64,000 nucleotides of DNA from Erysipelotrichaceae bacterium (GTDB lineage Bacteria > Bacillota_I > Bacilli_A > Erysipelotrichales > Erysipelotrichaceae), in NCBI GenBank assembly GCA_022772735.1, contig JALEZD010000021.1, forward strand, positions 1-64,000, written 5' to 3'. The position numbers were made by a program, and so were the translations under genes. How positions within the stretch are numbered: position 1 is the first letter of the stretch; each line of letters begins with the position of its first letter. Positions 34,272 through 43,551 of the stretch are shown one piece after another. The notes below the pieces were generated by a model. That model saw only the letters and a program-made list of their open reading frames with translations. It was not told where the DNA came from and did no database searches.

Positions 34272-34577
34272 ATGAAAGTTTTATTTGTTTGTTCAGCGGG
34301 AATGTCAAGTACAATTGCTGTAAATGCTCTAAAAGCAGAAGCAGATAAAAAAGGAATTGAAATGGATGTTCTTGCTGTTGGAACTCAAGAGTTTGAAGAA
34401 GAAGTAAAAAAAGGCTACGATGTAGCTATGGTTGCTCCACAAATTCGTCATAGATACGATTATCTAGAAGAAGCAGCAAAAGAGGCTGGAATTCCATGTG
34501 CACTAATTCAGCCACAAGCTTATAGTCCATTAGGGGGACCAAAGCTATTAGCACAAGTTTTAGAACTAGTTAAATAG
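34272..34577 (+). CDS. PTS EIIB, lactose/cellobiose family
   Basis: 101-aa protein with the phosphorylated Cys in the N-terminal loop LFVCSAGMSSTIAVNALK, and VAMVAPQIRHRYDYLEEAA further on. Transfers phosphate from the IIA to the incoming sugar. AGAAAGG precedes the ATG. Next gene is the IIC. Confidence 0.93.
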   Translation: MKVLFVCSAGMSSTIAVNALKAEADKKGIEMDVLAVGTQEFEEEVKKGYDVAMVAPQIRHRYDYLEEAAKEAGIPCALIQPQAYSPLGGPKLLAQVLELVK

Positions 34578-34595
34578 AGGATAGAAGGGATTATT

Positions 34596-35942
34596 ATGTT
34601 CGATAAAATTTCAAAATTTATGGATGAAAAATTATCAACACCAATGGCTCGTCTTGCAGAGCAAAGACACTTAAGAGCTATTCGTGATGGTATCATCGCA
34701 ACTTTACCAATTATTATTGTTAGCTCAATGTTTTTGGTTATAGCATTTATGCCTAACCAATTACCAGCTGATTGGGCAATTACAGCTTTTATTAAAGCTA
34801 ATGTAGGTAAAATACTACTTCCTTACCGTATGGCAATGTTTATCATGACTCTTTATGCTGTATTTGGTATTGGATATTCACTTGCAAGATCATATAAACT
34901 AGATGGTTTATCTGGTGGCATTATTGCAGAACTTGCATATATGCTTACTTTGATTCCAAAAGTTGGACCATCAGCTAATGAAGCAGTAAAAGCTTTAGCA
35001 GCTGAATCACAAGATTTAACAGTATATATTTCAAGTGTTCCAACTGGTTGGTTATTACCAATGGGACAACTTGGTTCAGCAGGTTTATTCGTAGGTATTT
35101 TAGCAGCATTTTTTGCAGTAGAAGTTTACAGATTTACACAAACATCTAACTTTAAAATTTCAATGCCACCTGAAGTACCAGCTTCAGTTGCAAGATCATT
35201 TGAAGCGCTAACTCCAACAGCAATTGTACTTTTATCAGTAGCAACATTAACTATGTGGTTAGGTGTTGATGTACATGGATTTATTGGAAAATTAGTTGCT
35301 CCACTTGTATCTGGTACAGATTCACTTGCAGCAGTATTAGTTATTTGTTTGTTAGGTATGTTTTTCTGGTCATTTGGTATTCATGGATGGTCAATTGTTG
35401 GTTCACTAGCAAGACCTTTATGGATTACAATGCTAGATGCTAATACAGCAGCATATACAGCTAATCAAGCAATTCCACACGTTGCTGCAGAGCCTTTTTA
35501 TCAATGGTTTATCGTTATTGGTGGTTCAGGATGTACAATTGGTTTAGCTATATTATTCTTATTACGCTCAAAATCAGCATATGGAAAAGCTTTAGGAAAA
35601 ACAGCTTTCTTACCTGCAGTATTTAATATTAATGAACCAATGATATTTGGTGCACCAATCGTTTTAAATCCAATTTTAATTATTCCATTTATTATTACAC
35701 CGATGGTGTGTGCTACAATTGCATGGGTTGCAACACATTTAAATCTTGTTAATAGAGTTGTGGCAAGTGCTCCATGGACTCTTCCAGGGCCAATTGGTGC
35801 ATATCTTGCAACAGGTGGAGATATTAGAGCAGCTATATTAAATATTATATTAATTATTATTTCAGTTTTAATTTACTATCCATTCTTCAGAATGTATGAT
35901 AATAAATTATTAAGTGATGAAAAAAATAGCACTAATGAATAG
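34596..35942 (+). CDS. PTS EIIC, lactose/cellobiose family
   Basis: 448-aa membrane transporter with about ten segments. RHLRAIRDGIIATLPIIIVSS, FWSFGIHGWSIVGSLARPL and FNINEPMIFGAPIVLNP (the N-E-P substrate motif) identify the family. Located with a 6-phospho-glycosidase and the MupG-type gene, it probably imports a disaccharide, either a plain beta-glucoside or a GlcNAc/MurNAc disaccharide. AGAAGG precedes the ATG. Confidence 0.92.
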   Translation: MFDKISKFMDEKLSTPMARLAEQRHLRAIRDGIIATLPIIIVSSMFLVIAFMPNQLPADWAITAFIKANVGKILLPYRMAMFIMTLYAVFGIGYSLARSYKLDGLSGGIIAELAYMLTLIPKVGPSANEAVKALAAESQDLTVYISSVPTGWLLPMGQLGSAGLFVGILAAFFAVEVYRFTQTSNFKISMPPEVPASVARSFEALTPTAIVLLSVATLTMWLGVDVHGFIGKLVAPLVSGTDSLAAVLVICLLGMFFWSFGIHGWSIVGSLARPLWITMLDANTAAYTANQAIPHVAAEPFYQWFIVIGGSGCTIGLAILFLLRSKSAYGKALGKTAFLPAVFNINEPMIFGAPIVLNPILIIPFIITPMVCATIAWVATHLNLVNRVVASAPWTLPGPIGAYLATGGDIRAAILNIILIIISVLIYYPFFRMYDNKLLSDEKNSTNE

Positions 35943-37427
<1,485 letters not shown>

Positions 37428-37428
37428 T

Positions 37429-38517
37429 ATGAGAAAATTAGGTGTTTCAGTTTATCCTGAAAAAAGTAGTGTCGAAGAGATTAAAAGTTATATAGAGAAA
37501 GCTTCCAAAATTGGCGCAAGTAGAATTTTTTCTTGTTTGTTATCTGTTAATAAAGATACAGATTTAATAAAGAGAGATTTTTTAGAAATTCATAATTATG
37601 CGAAAAGTTTAGGTTATGAAATATTTTTAGATGTGAGTCCTAGAGTTTTTAAGGATTTGGGAATTAGTTATAATGATTTAAAATTTTTCAAAGAATTAAA
37701 TGCTGATGGAATTAGACTAGATATGGGATTTAGTGGTTTAGAAGAATCATTAATGACTTACAATCCATATGGTTTAAAAGTTGAGATAAACATGAGTATG
37801 GATACTCATACAATTGATACAATAATGGATTATAAACCTAATGCTTATAATCTTTATGGATGTCATAATTTCTACCCTCATAATTATAGTGGGTTAGGAT
37901 TAGAATTTTTTGAAAAATGTTCTTTGAATTTTAAAAAATATGGATTAAGAACTGCAAGTTTTATTGGTTCTAAAGCTGAGGGCAGTTTTGGACCATGGCC
38001 AACAACTGATGGTTTATGTTCATTAGAAATGCACAGAAACATTCCTATTGATGTTCAATTAAAACATACTATTGCACTTGAATATATTGATGATATCTTA
38101 ATTTCTAATTGCTTTCCAAGTGATGAAGAGTTAGAAGCATTATCAAAAGTTCGTTTAGATATGGTTAATTTTAAAGTTGAGCTTGTAGATAATATTCCTG
38201 ATGTTGAAAAATCAATAATTCTTGATGAATTACATTTTAATCGTGGTGATAAAAATGATTATATGATTCGTTCAACTCAAAGCAGAGTTAAGTATAAAGG
38301 TCATGAATTTAAATTATTTAATGCACCAGAAATAATTAAACGTGGTGATATTGTGATTGAAAGTAGTGATTATGGACATTATGCAGGTGAATTACAAATT
38401 GCATTAAAAGATATGGTTAATAGTGGAAGAAGTAATGTTGTGGGTAGAGTTGTAAGTGATGAGGTGTTTATTTTAGATTATATAAAACCATGGCAAAAAT
38501 TTAGATTTAGTAAATAA
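37429..38517 (+). CDS. mupG: DUF871 protein, MupG-type 6-phospho-N-acetylmuramidase
   Basis: 362-aa protein beginning GVSVYPEKSSVEEIKSYIEK, with a TIM-barrel N-terminal part (LRLDMGFSG-like GIRLDMGFSGLEE, NLYGCHNFYPHNYSGLGLEF) and a cyclophilin-like C-terminal domain. Staphylococcus aureus MupG of this family cleaves MurNAc-6P-GlcNAc. The gene starts 1 base after the GH1 stop. With murP/murQ nearby the same role is likely: releasing GlcNAc and MurNAc-6-phosphate. Confidence 0.85.
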   Translation: MRKLGVSVYPEKSSVEEIKSYIEKASKIGASRIFSCLLSVNKDTDLIKRDFLEIHNYAKSLGYEIFLDVSPRVFKDLGISYNDLKFFKELNADGIRLDMGFSGLEESLMTYNPYGLKVEINMSMDTHTIDTIMDYKPNAYNLYGCHNFYPHNYSGLGLEFFEKCSLNFKKYGLRTASFIGSKAEGSFGPWPTTDGLCSLEMHRNIPIDVQLKHTIALEYIDDILISNCFPSDEELEALSKVRLDMVNFKVELVDNIPDVEKSIILDELHFNRGDKNDYMIRSTQSRVKYKGHEFKLFNAPEIIKRGDIVIESSDYGHYAGELQIALKDMVNSGRSNVVGRVVSDEVFILDYIKPWQKFRFSK

Positions 38518-38519
38518 TT

Positions 38520-39404
38520 ATGAAATATTTAAGTTTAGATGTAGGTGGTAGTAAAACTTCTGCAGTTTTATATGATGAAAATGGAATTGCATTAAACAAA
38601 ATTATAACTAAAAGTGCACACGTTTTACAAAACGATAGAGAAGTAGTTATTGAAAGATTGAAGGAAACATTGCAAATAGTTGATGATAAAAATACTACAA
38701 TCGTACTTGGATATGCAGGATATGGTAAAGATGTAAGTGTTAGAAGAAAAATTGAAGATGTTTGTAATGAAGCATTTAATGAGTATAAGTTTTATATTGT
38801 TAGTGATGCAATGCTTGGTTTAAAATCTTCTTTAAATGGTCAAGATGGAATAATGGTTATTGTTGGTACAGGAAGTATTGGATTGGCAATAAAAGATAAT
38901 GAACAGTTTAGATGTGGTGGTTTTGGATTTAAACTTGAAGATGAAGGTAGTGGATATTGGATTGCGCATGAATCATTAAAAGTTTTTTGTAAAATGATTG
39001 ATGGTAGACTAGAAAAAACTATTTTATATGATGAGGTAATTAAATTTTTTAATCTTGAAAATGAATATGACATCATAGGTGTAATACACAATAAAGATAT
39101 AGATGTTAGAGGACTTGTTTCTTCATTTTGCAAAGTAGTATTTAAGCTAAGTAAAGAAGGAGAAATAAATTGTCAAAGAATAATTGAAGAGGCATCAATA
39201 CATATTTCTTTATTAATAAATACGTTGGCTTGTAGGTTTGAAAAACCTGTTTTAGCTACAGGAATAGGTAGTGTTATTGAACATGGTGAAGGATTCTTTA
39301 ATCTTGTTAAAAATAGATTGAATAATGGAATAACGTGGATAAAACCAATAAAAGAAATTGAATATGGTGGATATTTAATAGGTAAAAATAAAGACACGAA
39401 TTAA
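38520..39404 (+). CDS. BadF/BadG-type ATPase, probable GlcNAc/MurNAc kinase
   Basis: 294-aa ASKHA kinase: SLDVGGSKTSAVLYDENG (phosphate 1 motif) at the N-terminus, VSDAMLGLKS, IMVIVGTGSIGLAI and GFGFKLEDEGSGYWI in the middle. The family includes N-acetylglucosamine kinase and the MurNAc/GlcNAc kinase MurK. Here it would phosphorylate the free amino sugar released by MupG or GH1. Its ribosome binding site is weak, suggesting coupling to mupG. Its stop overlaps that of the convergent DUF438 gene by 4 bases. Confidence 0.8.
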   Translation: MKYLSLDVGGSKTSAVLYDENGIALNKIITKSAHVLQNDREVVIERLKETLQIVDDKNTTIVLGYAGYGKDVSVRRKIEDVCNEAFNEYKFYIVSDAMLGLKSSLNGQDGIMVIVGTGSIGLAIKDNEQFRCGGFGFKLEDEGSGYWIAHESLKVFCKMIDGRLEKTILYDEVIKFFNLENEYDIIGVIHNKDIDVRGLVSSFCKVVFKLSKEGEINCQRIIEEASIHISLLINTLACRFEKPVLATGIGSVIEHGEGFFNLVKNRLNNGITWIKPIKEIEYGGYLIGKNKDTN

Positions 39405-39418
39405 TTTTCGTGCCTTTT
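39390..39418. terminator. Bidirectional terminator holding both stop codons (kinase / DUF438)
   Basis: AAAGACACGAA and TTCGTGCCTTT form an 11-bp stem with one mismatch; the loop TTAATT contains the TAA stop of the kinase gene (39402-39404) and the stop of the convergent gene (39401-39403 on the other strand). Same design as at 8616-8645. Confidence 0.7.
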
Positions 39419-40915
39419 TATTATTTCTTTAATTGAAGATATTGCAGTATCTAAAGATATATTTAGTCTTTCTACCATAGATGATATTGTTGCTTTTGGA
39501 AGCATTACTCTTGCTAGTGGAGTTTTTAATATTTTCATATCAGGATAAATTTTGATTAATTCTTCTTTTAAATAAGGGTACTTTTCAAAAATATCTTTAA
39601 TTTTTGTATCTTTGTTTAATTCAAAAGTATTTTCTGAAGTATTATTTTCTATATTTTCTGTAGGTAATTGTTCATTTTCCCAAGTTAATAGTGTTCTAGA
39701 ACCTTCCATTTTTCTTATATGAGTCGCATCTTGCATCATTTCTAAAATGCCTTTGAATTTTCCGTTTTCATCTCTAACTGCAAAATATACAATATAAATG
39801 AATAAGTCTGGTTTGTTAATCCAAAATTCTGCTTTACTTTGTTCACCATTTCTAAATTTTTCAATAATTTCTTGTACAATATGAACACTTGCTCTAGGAT
39901 GGCAGTTTTTAACATCACGACCAATAACATTTTTACTTCTAGGGAATACTCTATGTTCTGTATCAGTGTAAAACTTTACAATTTCATTTTCATCAACATA
40001 TGAAAAATCAACAGGCATATGTTTATATATTAGATTTATTTGTTCAAGTGTTAGTTTGCCAGTCGCAACATCTAATTCTTTATTCATATCTGTTTGCATA
40101 CCATGCTTGTTTAAAAGTGCAATTAAATCATTTTGAAAATCTGAAGTAATATTCTCAGGTTTTTTGTTTTCTTTTTCGAGTCTATTAACATTAATCCATG
40201 CATAACCAATTTCATCATCGCCTGACTTCATTTCATCAAATTCTTCTTTTGTTATTAAATCTAAAGATGTAGGATATAATATTGTTTCTTCTTTTGAAAT
40301 TAAATCTCTTACATCATTTATAATAATGCTTTGTTGTTTAATGAATTCTTCTTCTTTATTTTCATCAAGTAATTTTATTGTTGATTTTATTTCATCTCTA
40401 ATAAAATCATCTAATGTCCACATTGTAGTAGTTGGTCTATCAAACCCTTTTTTCTCTAATATAGAATACAGTTGATTTTGTTTACGAGAGTAGTGAATTC
40501 TTATTTGAGATAGTTTTTCATAAAGTTCATACCATTGATTTTTAATTACTGGATATTGAACTAAATCTTCAATTTCTTTCATTATTTTTTCTAATTCGAT
40601 ATTTTCTTGTTTATATCTTGAAATTGGATGATCTTCATCTAAATCTAATTTATTTTCAATAAAAATACCATCAAAAAGTTTCAGCATTCCTTGAATATCC
40701 TCTTTTTTACATTCATCAATTTCAAATTCTTTAACACTTTGTTCTATATATGCAATTTCAGATGCTTTAAGGGTTTTAACTTTTTCTTTCAATAAATTTT
40801 GTGCTTCTAAAAGGTTCAATATTCCTTTTTCATATTTTTCTTTTATATCAAAAACATATTGTAATTTATCATTATCAATATCTTTTAAATAATCTTTCAT
40901 TTTTAAGTTTTCCAT
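39401..40915 (-). CDS. DUF438/hemerythrin/PAS domain protein
   Basis: 504-aa cytoplasmic protein: N-terminal DUF438 (residues about 5-85), a hemerythrin-like HHE region (about 95-225, with DEDHPISRYKQEN, IRIHYSRKQNQLYS and SKEETILYP), a PAS domain (about 315-410, including FPRSKNVIGRDVKNCHPRAS) and a C-terminal DUF1858-like part. Hemerythrin residues bind a di-iron centre that senses oxygen or NO; the PAS domain follows the same logic. The protein is probably a redox or gas sensor. AAAGGAG precedes the ATG. Confidence 0.85.
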   Translation of the reverse strand: MENLKMKDYLKDIDNDKLQYVFDIKEKYEKGILNLLEAQNLLKEKVKTLKASEIAYIEQSVKEFEIDECKKEDIQGMLKLFDGIFIENKLDLDEDHPISRYKQENIELEKIMKEIEDLVQYPVIKNQWYELYEKLSQIRIHYSRKQNQLYSILEKKGFDRPTTTMWTLDDFIRDEIKSTIKLLDENKEEEFIKQQSIIINDVRDLISKEETILYPTSLDLITKEEFDEMKSGDDEIGYAWINVNRLEKENKKPENITSDFQNDLIALLNKHGMQTDMNKELDVATGKLTLEQINLIYKHMPVDFSYVDENEIVKFYTDTEHRVFPRSKNVIGRDVKNCHPRASVHIVQEIIEKFRNGEQSKAEFWINKPDLFIYIVYFAVRDENGKFKGILEMMQDATHIRKMEGSRTLLTWENEQLPTENIENNTSENTFELNKDTKIKDIFEKYPYLKEELIKIYPDMKILKTPLARVMLPKATISSMVERLNISLDTAISSIKEIIKRHEN

Positions 40916-41041
40916 AATCTTCTCCTTTGCATAATTCTAAAACAATAGTTAGTTTAAAGCAACTAAAGTGTTTATTTTCTAAATGTTTCTTAAGTGTGTA
41001 AATTTGAATATATTGATAAAATATAATTGAGGTGATTATTT

Positions 41042-41980
41042 ATGAACAAAATTTATCTTGCGGGTGGTTGTTTTTGGGGGATTGAAAAATTCATGTCATT
41101 AATCGATGGTGTTGATGATGCAGTAAGTGGATATGCGAATGGAGATATTGAAAATCCAACTTACCAACAAGTTGTAAAAGGTGATACGAATTTTAGAGAA
41201 ACAGTTGAGGTTACATATTCCAAAATCAATCTTGAAACTATTTTATTTGCATTTTTTAGAGTCATTGATCCAACAGTTTCAAATAGACAGGGTAATGATG
41301 TGGGTAGTCAATATCAAACAGGTGTATATTATATTGATGATGAAAGTAGAAAAATTGTTGAAAAGGTAGTTGAAATTGAAAAGAAAAGATTTTCAAAATT
41401 TTGTGTTGAAATTAAACCTTTAAAAAACTTTTATAAAGCAGAAGAATATCATCAAAAATATCTTGTTAAAAATCCGACAGGATATTGTCATGTGAATAAG
41501 GCAATGTTTGAATATGCAAAAAATATAAAAGTTAATTCAAACTATAACTTGCCATCTGATGATGAAATTAAAAATAAATTAACTGATTTGCAATATAATG
41601 TTACACAACATGCTTATACGGAAAGACCATTTGAAAATGAATATTTTAATTTTAATAAAAAGGGTATATATGTTGATGTTGTAACAGGAGAACCATTATT
41701 TACATCTAAGGACAAATTTGATAGTTCTTGTGGCTGGCCGGCATTTTCAAATCCAATAGATGATAGTGTAGTTGTTTACAAAAATGATTATTCACATGGA
41801 ATGAATAGAGTTGAAGTTTTAAGCAGGAGTGGTAATTCACATTTAGGGCATGTTTTCACTAATGATTTTGAATCTAAAAATGGCATTAGATTTTGTATTA
41901 ATAGTGCATCATTAAAATTTATTCCATATGAACAAATGGATGATGAATATGCAGATTTAAAGTATTTACTAGATGAATAA
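41042..41980 (+). CDS. msrAB: Fused peptide methionine sulfoxide reductase MsrA/MsrB
   Basis: 312-aa bifunctional repair enzyme. The MsrA half starts with the catalytic motif GGCFWGIEKFM (Cys at residue 9-10); the MsrB half, from about residue 165, has SSCGWPAFSNPI and ends with NGIRFCINSASLKFIP containing the catalytic Cys. It reduces both S- and R-epimers of methionine sulfoxide. GAGGTG precedes the ATG. Its downstream terminator region has been entered by an IS3 element. Confidence 0.95.
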   Translation: MNKIYLAGGCFWGIEKFMSLIDGVDDAVSGYANGDIENPTYQQVVKGDTNFRETVEVTYSKINLETILFAFFRVIDPTVSNRQGNDVGSQYQTGVYYIDDESRKIVEKVVEIEKKRFSKFCVEIKPLKNFYKAEEYHQKYLVKNPTGYCHVNKAMFEYAKNIKVNSNYNLPSDDEIKNKLTDLQYNVTQHAYTERPFENEYFNFNKKGIYVDVVTGEPLFTSKDKFDSSCGWPAFSNPIDDSVVVYKNDYSHGMNRVEVLSRSGNSHLGHVFTNDFESKNGIRFCINSASLKFIPYEQMDDEYADLKYLLDE

Positions 41981-42079
41981 ATTTACATATAATGTACATA
42001 TATTAGCGATTAAAAGGGGTATCGCCTTTTGAAGTGAACCCCAAAAGTTGGACAACAACTTAGGAGGTTCGCTTTTATT

Positions 42080-43489
42080 ATGAAATTTACATTTGAAGAC
42101 AAAGTCCAGATCTATAAGGAACGTAAACGTGGATTCACACTTTCACAACTCCAGTTAAAATGGAAAATAACACGATCTAAAATTGAATATATTGTTAGAC
42201 TAGTTGATAGACATGGAATTGATATTTTACGCCATATTCATCATGAGTACTCTGCTGAATTTAAGGAAGCGGCTATCTATAGAGTATTAACACTTCATGA
42301 GTCAATAAGGAGCGTATCAATAGATTTAGGATTATCTACCGACAGTCTTCTGATTAGATGGATTAAAGAATACAAAGAAAATGGATATAATGTCGTTATA
42401 AGGAAGCGAGGACGACATGCCAAAGAAGAAAACAATCAAGGAATTGGAGAAAGAAATCAAGTTCCTACGCGAGCAGAACTTGAGGCTATTAATAGAGAAC
42501 GAATTCATAAAAAAATTAGACGCCTTAGTTACGGAAAGAGAAGCACGAGAAAAGAAGAAATAGTTAGAGCGATATCGGAGCTAAGGCAAGAACTACAAGT
42601 ACCTGTTAGATTTATCATTCAAACAATCAATGACAGCACACACTTGTCTTATCATATCAGCCGCTCTGACTACTATTATTGGAAGGACAAACAAGATAAT
42701 GATTTCAAATATGATGATGTAATGAATGATATCATCAGTATTTACTATACCCATAAGGGAAGATATGGATATCGACGCATTTATCTTGAAATCAGAAAGC
42801 TGTATCCAACAATCAATCATAAGACGATACAAAGGCTCATGCATAAGATGAGTCTGTTTGGAAATACACCTAAAGCTAAATACAAATCATACAAAGGTAA
42901 TATGAATGGTACAGTAAAGAACCACTTACTAGATGTCGTTATTGATGAAGAGAATCATAATACATATTACAAACGTAACTTCTCAACAAAAACAGTGAAT
43001 GAGAAATGGACAACAGATGTATCAGAGTTTCATATAGCTGCAGGTAAGTTGTATCTATCACCAATCCTCGACATGCATAATAGAGAAATTGTATCTTGGG
43101 ACATATCTAAACATCCAAACTACGAACAGATTTCCAATATGCTTACTATCGCATTTCAGAAACATCCACATACAGAAGGATTGATATTCCATTCTGATCA
43201 AGGATGGCAATATCAAATGAATCAATACCATAAGACTCTACGTGAATGTGGAATCATCCAATCGATGTCACGCAAAGGAAACTGCTTAGATAACTGTGTC
43301 ATGGAGAACTTCTTTGGAAAGATGAAGAATGAGATGTTCTATGGACATGAATACGAATTCAATACTTTAGATGAACTAGAACGTGCTATGGATGAATACA
43401 TACACTATTACAACGAAGAAAGAATACAGACAAAATTAAAAGGCCTAACTCCTTGCCAAGCAAGGAATCAAGCCTTATCATGTCTGTAA
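42080..43489 (+). CDS. IS3-family transposase, single reading frame with abnormal linker
   Basis: 469-aa product. Residues 1-110 are the OrfA helix-turn-helix part; from about residue 165 on it is OrfB with the DDE core: WTTDVSEFHIAAGKLY, HSDQGWQYQM and NCLDNCVMENFFGKMKNE. Normally OrfA and OrfB are joined by programmed -1 frameshifting; here they are in one frame because the intervening leucine-zipper stretch is read out of frame. The residues between about 112 and 165 are therefore unlike the family. Activity is uncertain. AGGAGG lies upstream of the ATG. Confidence 0.88.
   Translation: MKFTFEDKVQIYKERKRGFTLSQLQLKWKITRSKIEYIVRLVDRHGIDILRHIHHEYSAEFKEAAIYRVLTLHESIRSVSIDLGLSTDSLLIRWIKEYKENGYNVVIRKRGRHAKEENNQGIGERNQVPTRAELEAINRERIHKKIRRLSYGKRSTRKEEIVRAISELRQELQVPVRFIIQTINDSTHLSYHISRSDYYYWKDKQDNDFKYDDVMNDIISIYYTHKGRYGYRRIYLEIRKLYPTINHKTIQRLMHKMSLFGNTPKAKYKSYKGNMNGTVKNHLLDVVIDEENHNTYYKRNFSTKTVNEKWTTDVSEFHIAAGKLYLSPILDMHNREIVSWDISKHPNYEQISNMLTIAFQKHPHTEGLIFHSDQGWQYQMNQYHKTLRECGIIQSMSRKGNCLDNCVMENFFGKMKNEMFYGHEYEFNTLDELERAMDEYIHYYNEERIQTKLKGLTPCQARNQALSCL
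42417..42563 (+). other. Out-of-frame OrfA leucine-zipper segment
   Basis: In the frame one base later than the transposase frame, this stretch reads MPKKKTIKELEKEIKFLREQ, then NLRLLIENEFIKKLDALVTE, and stops at TAG 42561-42563 after REAREKKK. That is the normal coiled-coil end of an IS3 OrfA and shows that a net +1 or -2 base change lies just upstream, near 42400-42417. Confidence 0.8.
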
Positions 43490-43551
43490 ATTACAGTGTC
43501 CAAAAAATTGGGTTCACTTCATTTTGACGCTTTTTTGTTTTAGGAGGTTTT

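Larger units (their letters stand above)
42030..43521 (+). mobile_element. IS3-family insertion sequence (IS150-like group)
   Basis: Terminal inverted repeats start TGAAGTGAACCC at 42030 and end with its complement GGGTTCACTTCA at 43521; beyond this the ends share AA and TTGGACA in imperfect alignment. The element has the 5'-TG...CA-3' ends of the family, and is flanked by a possible 3-bp target duplication TTT (42027-42029 and 43522-43524). It is less AT-rich than its surroundings, a sign of recent arrival. It contains one transposase gene. Confidence 0.9.

Noticed and set aside
42080-43489. Two separate OrfA and OrfB genes with programmed frameshift
   Set aside because: The helix-turn-helix and DDE parts are already in one frame; only the zipper segment is displaced, so a standard two-gene annotation does not fit.
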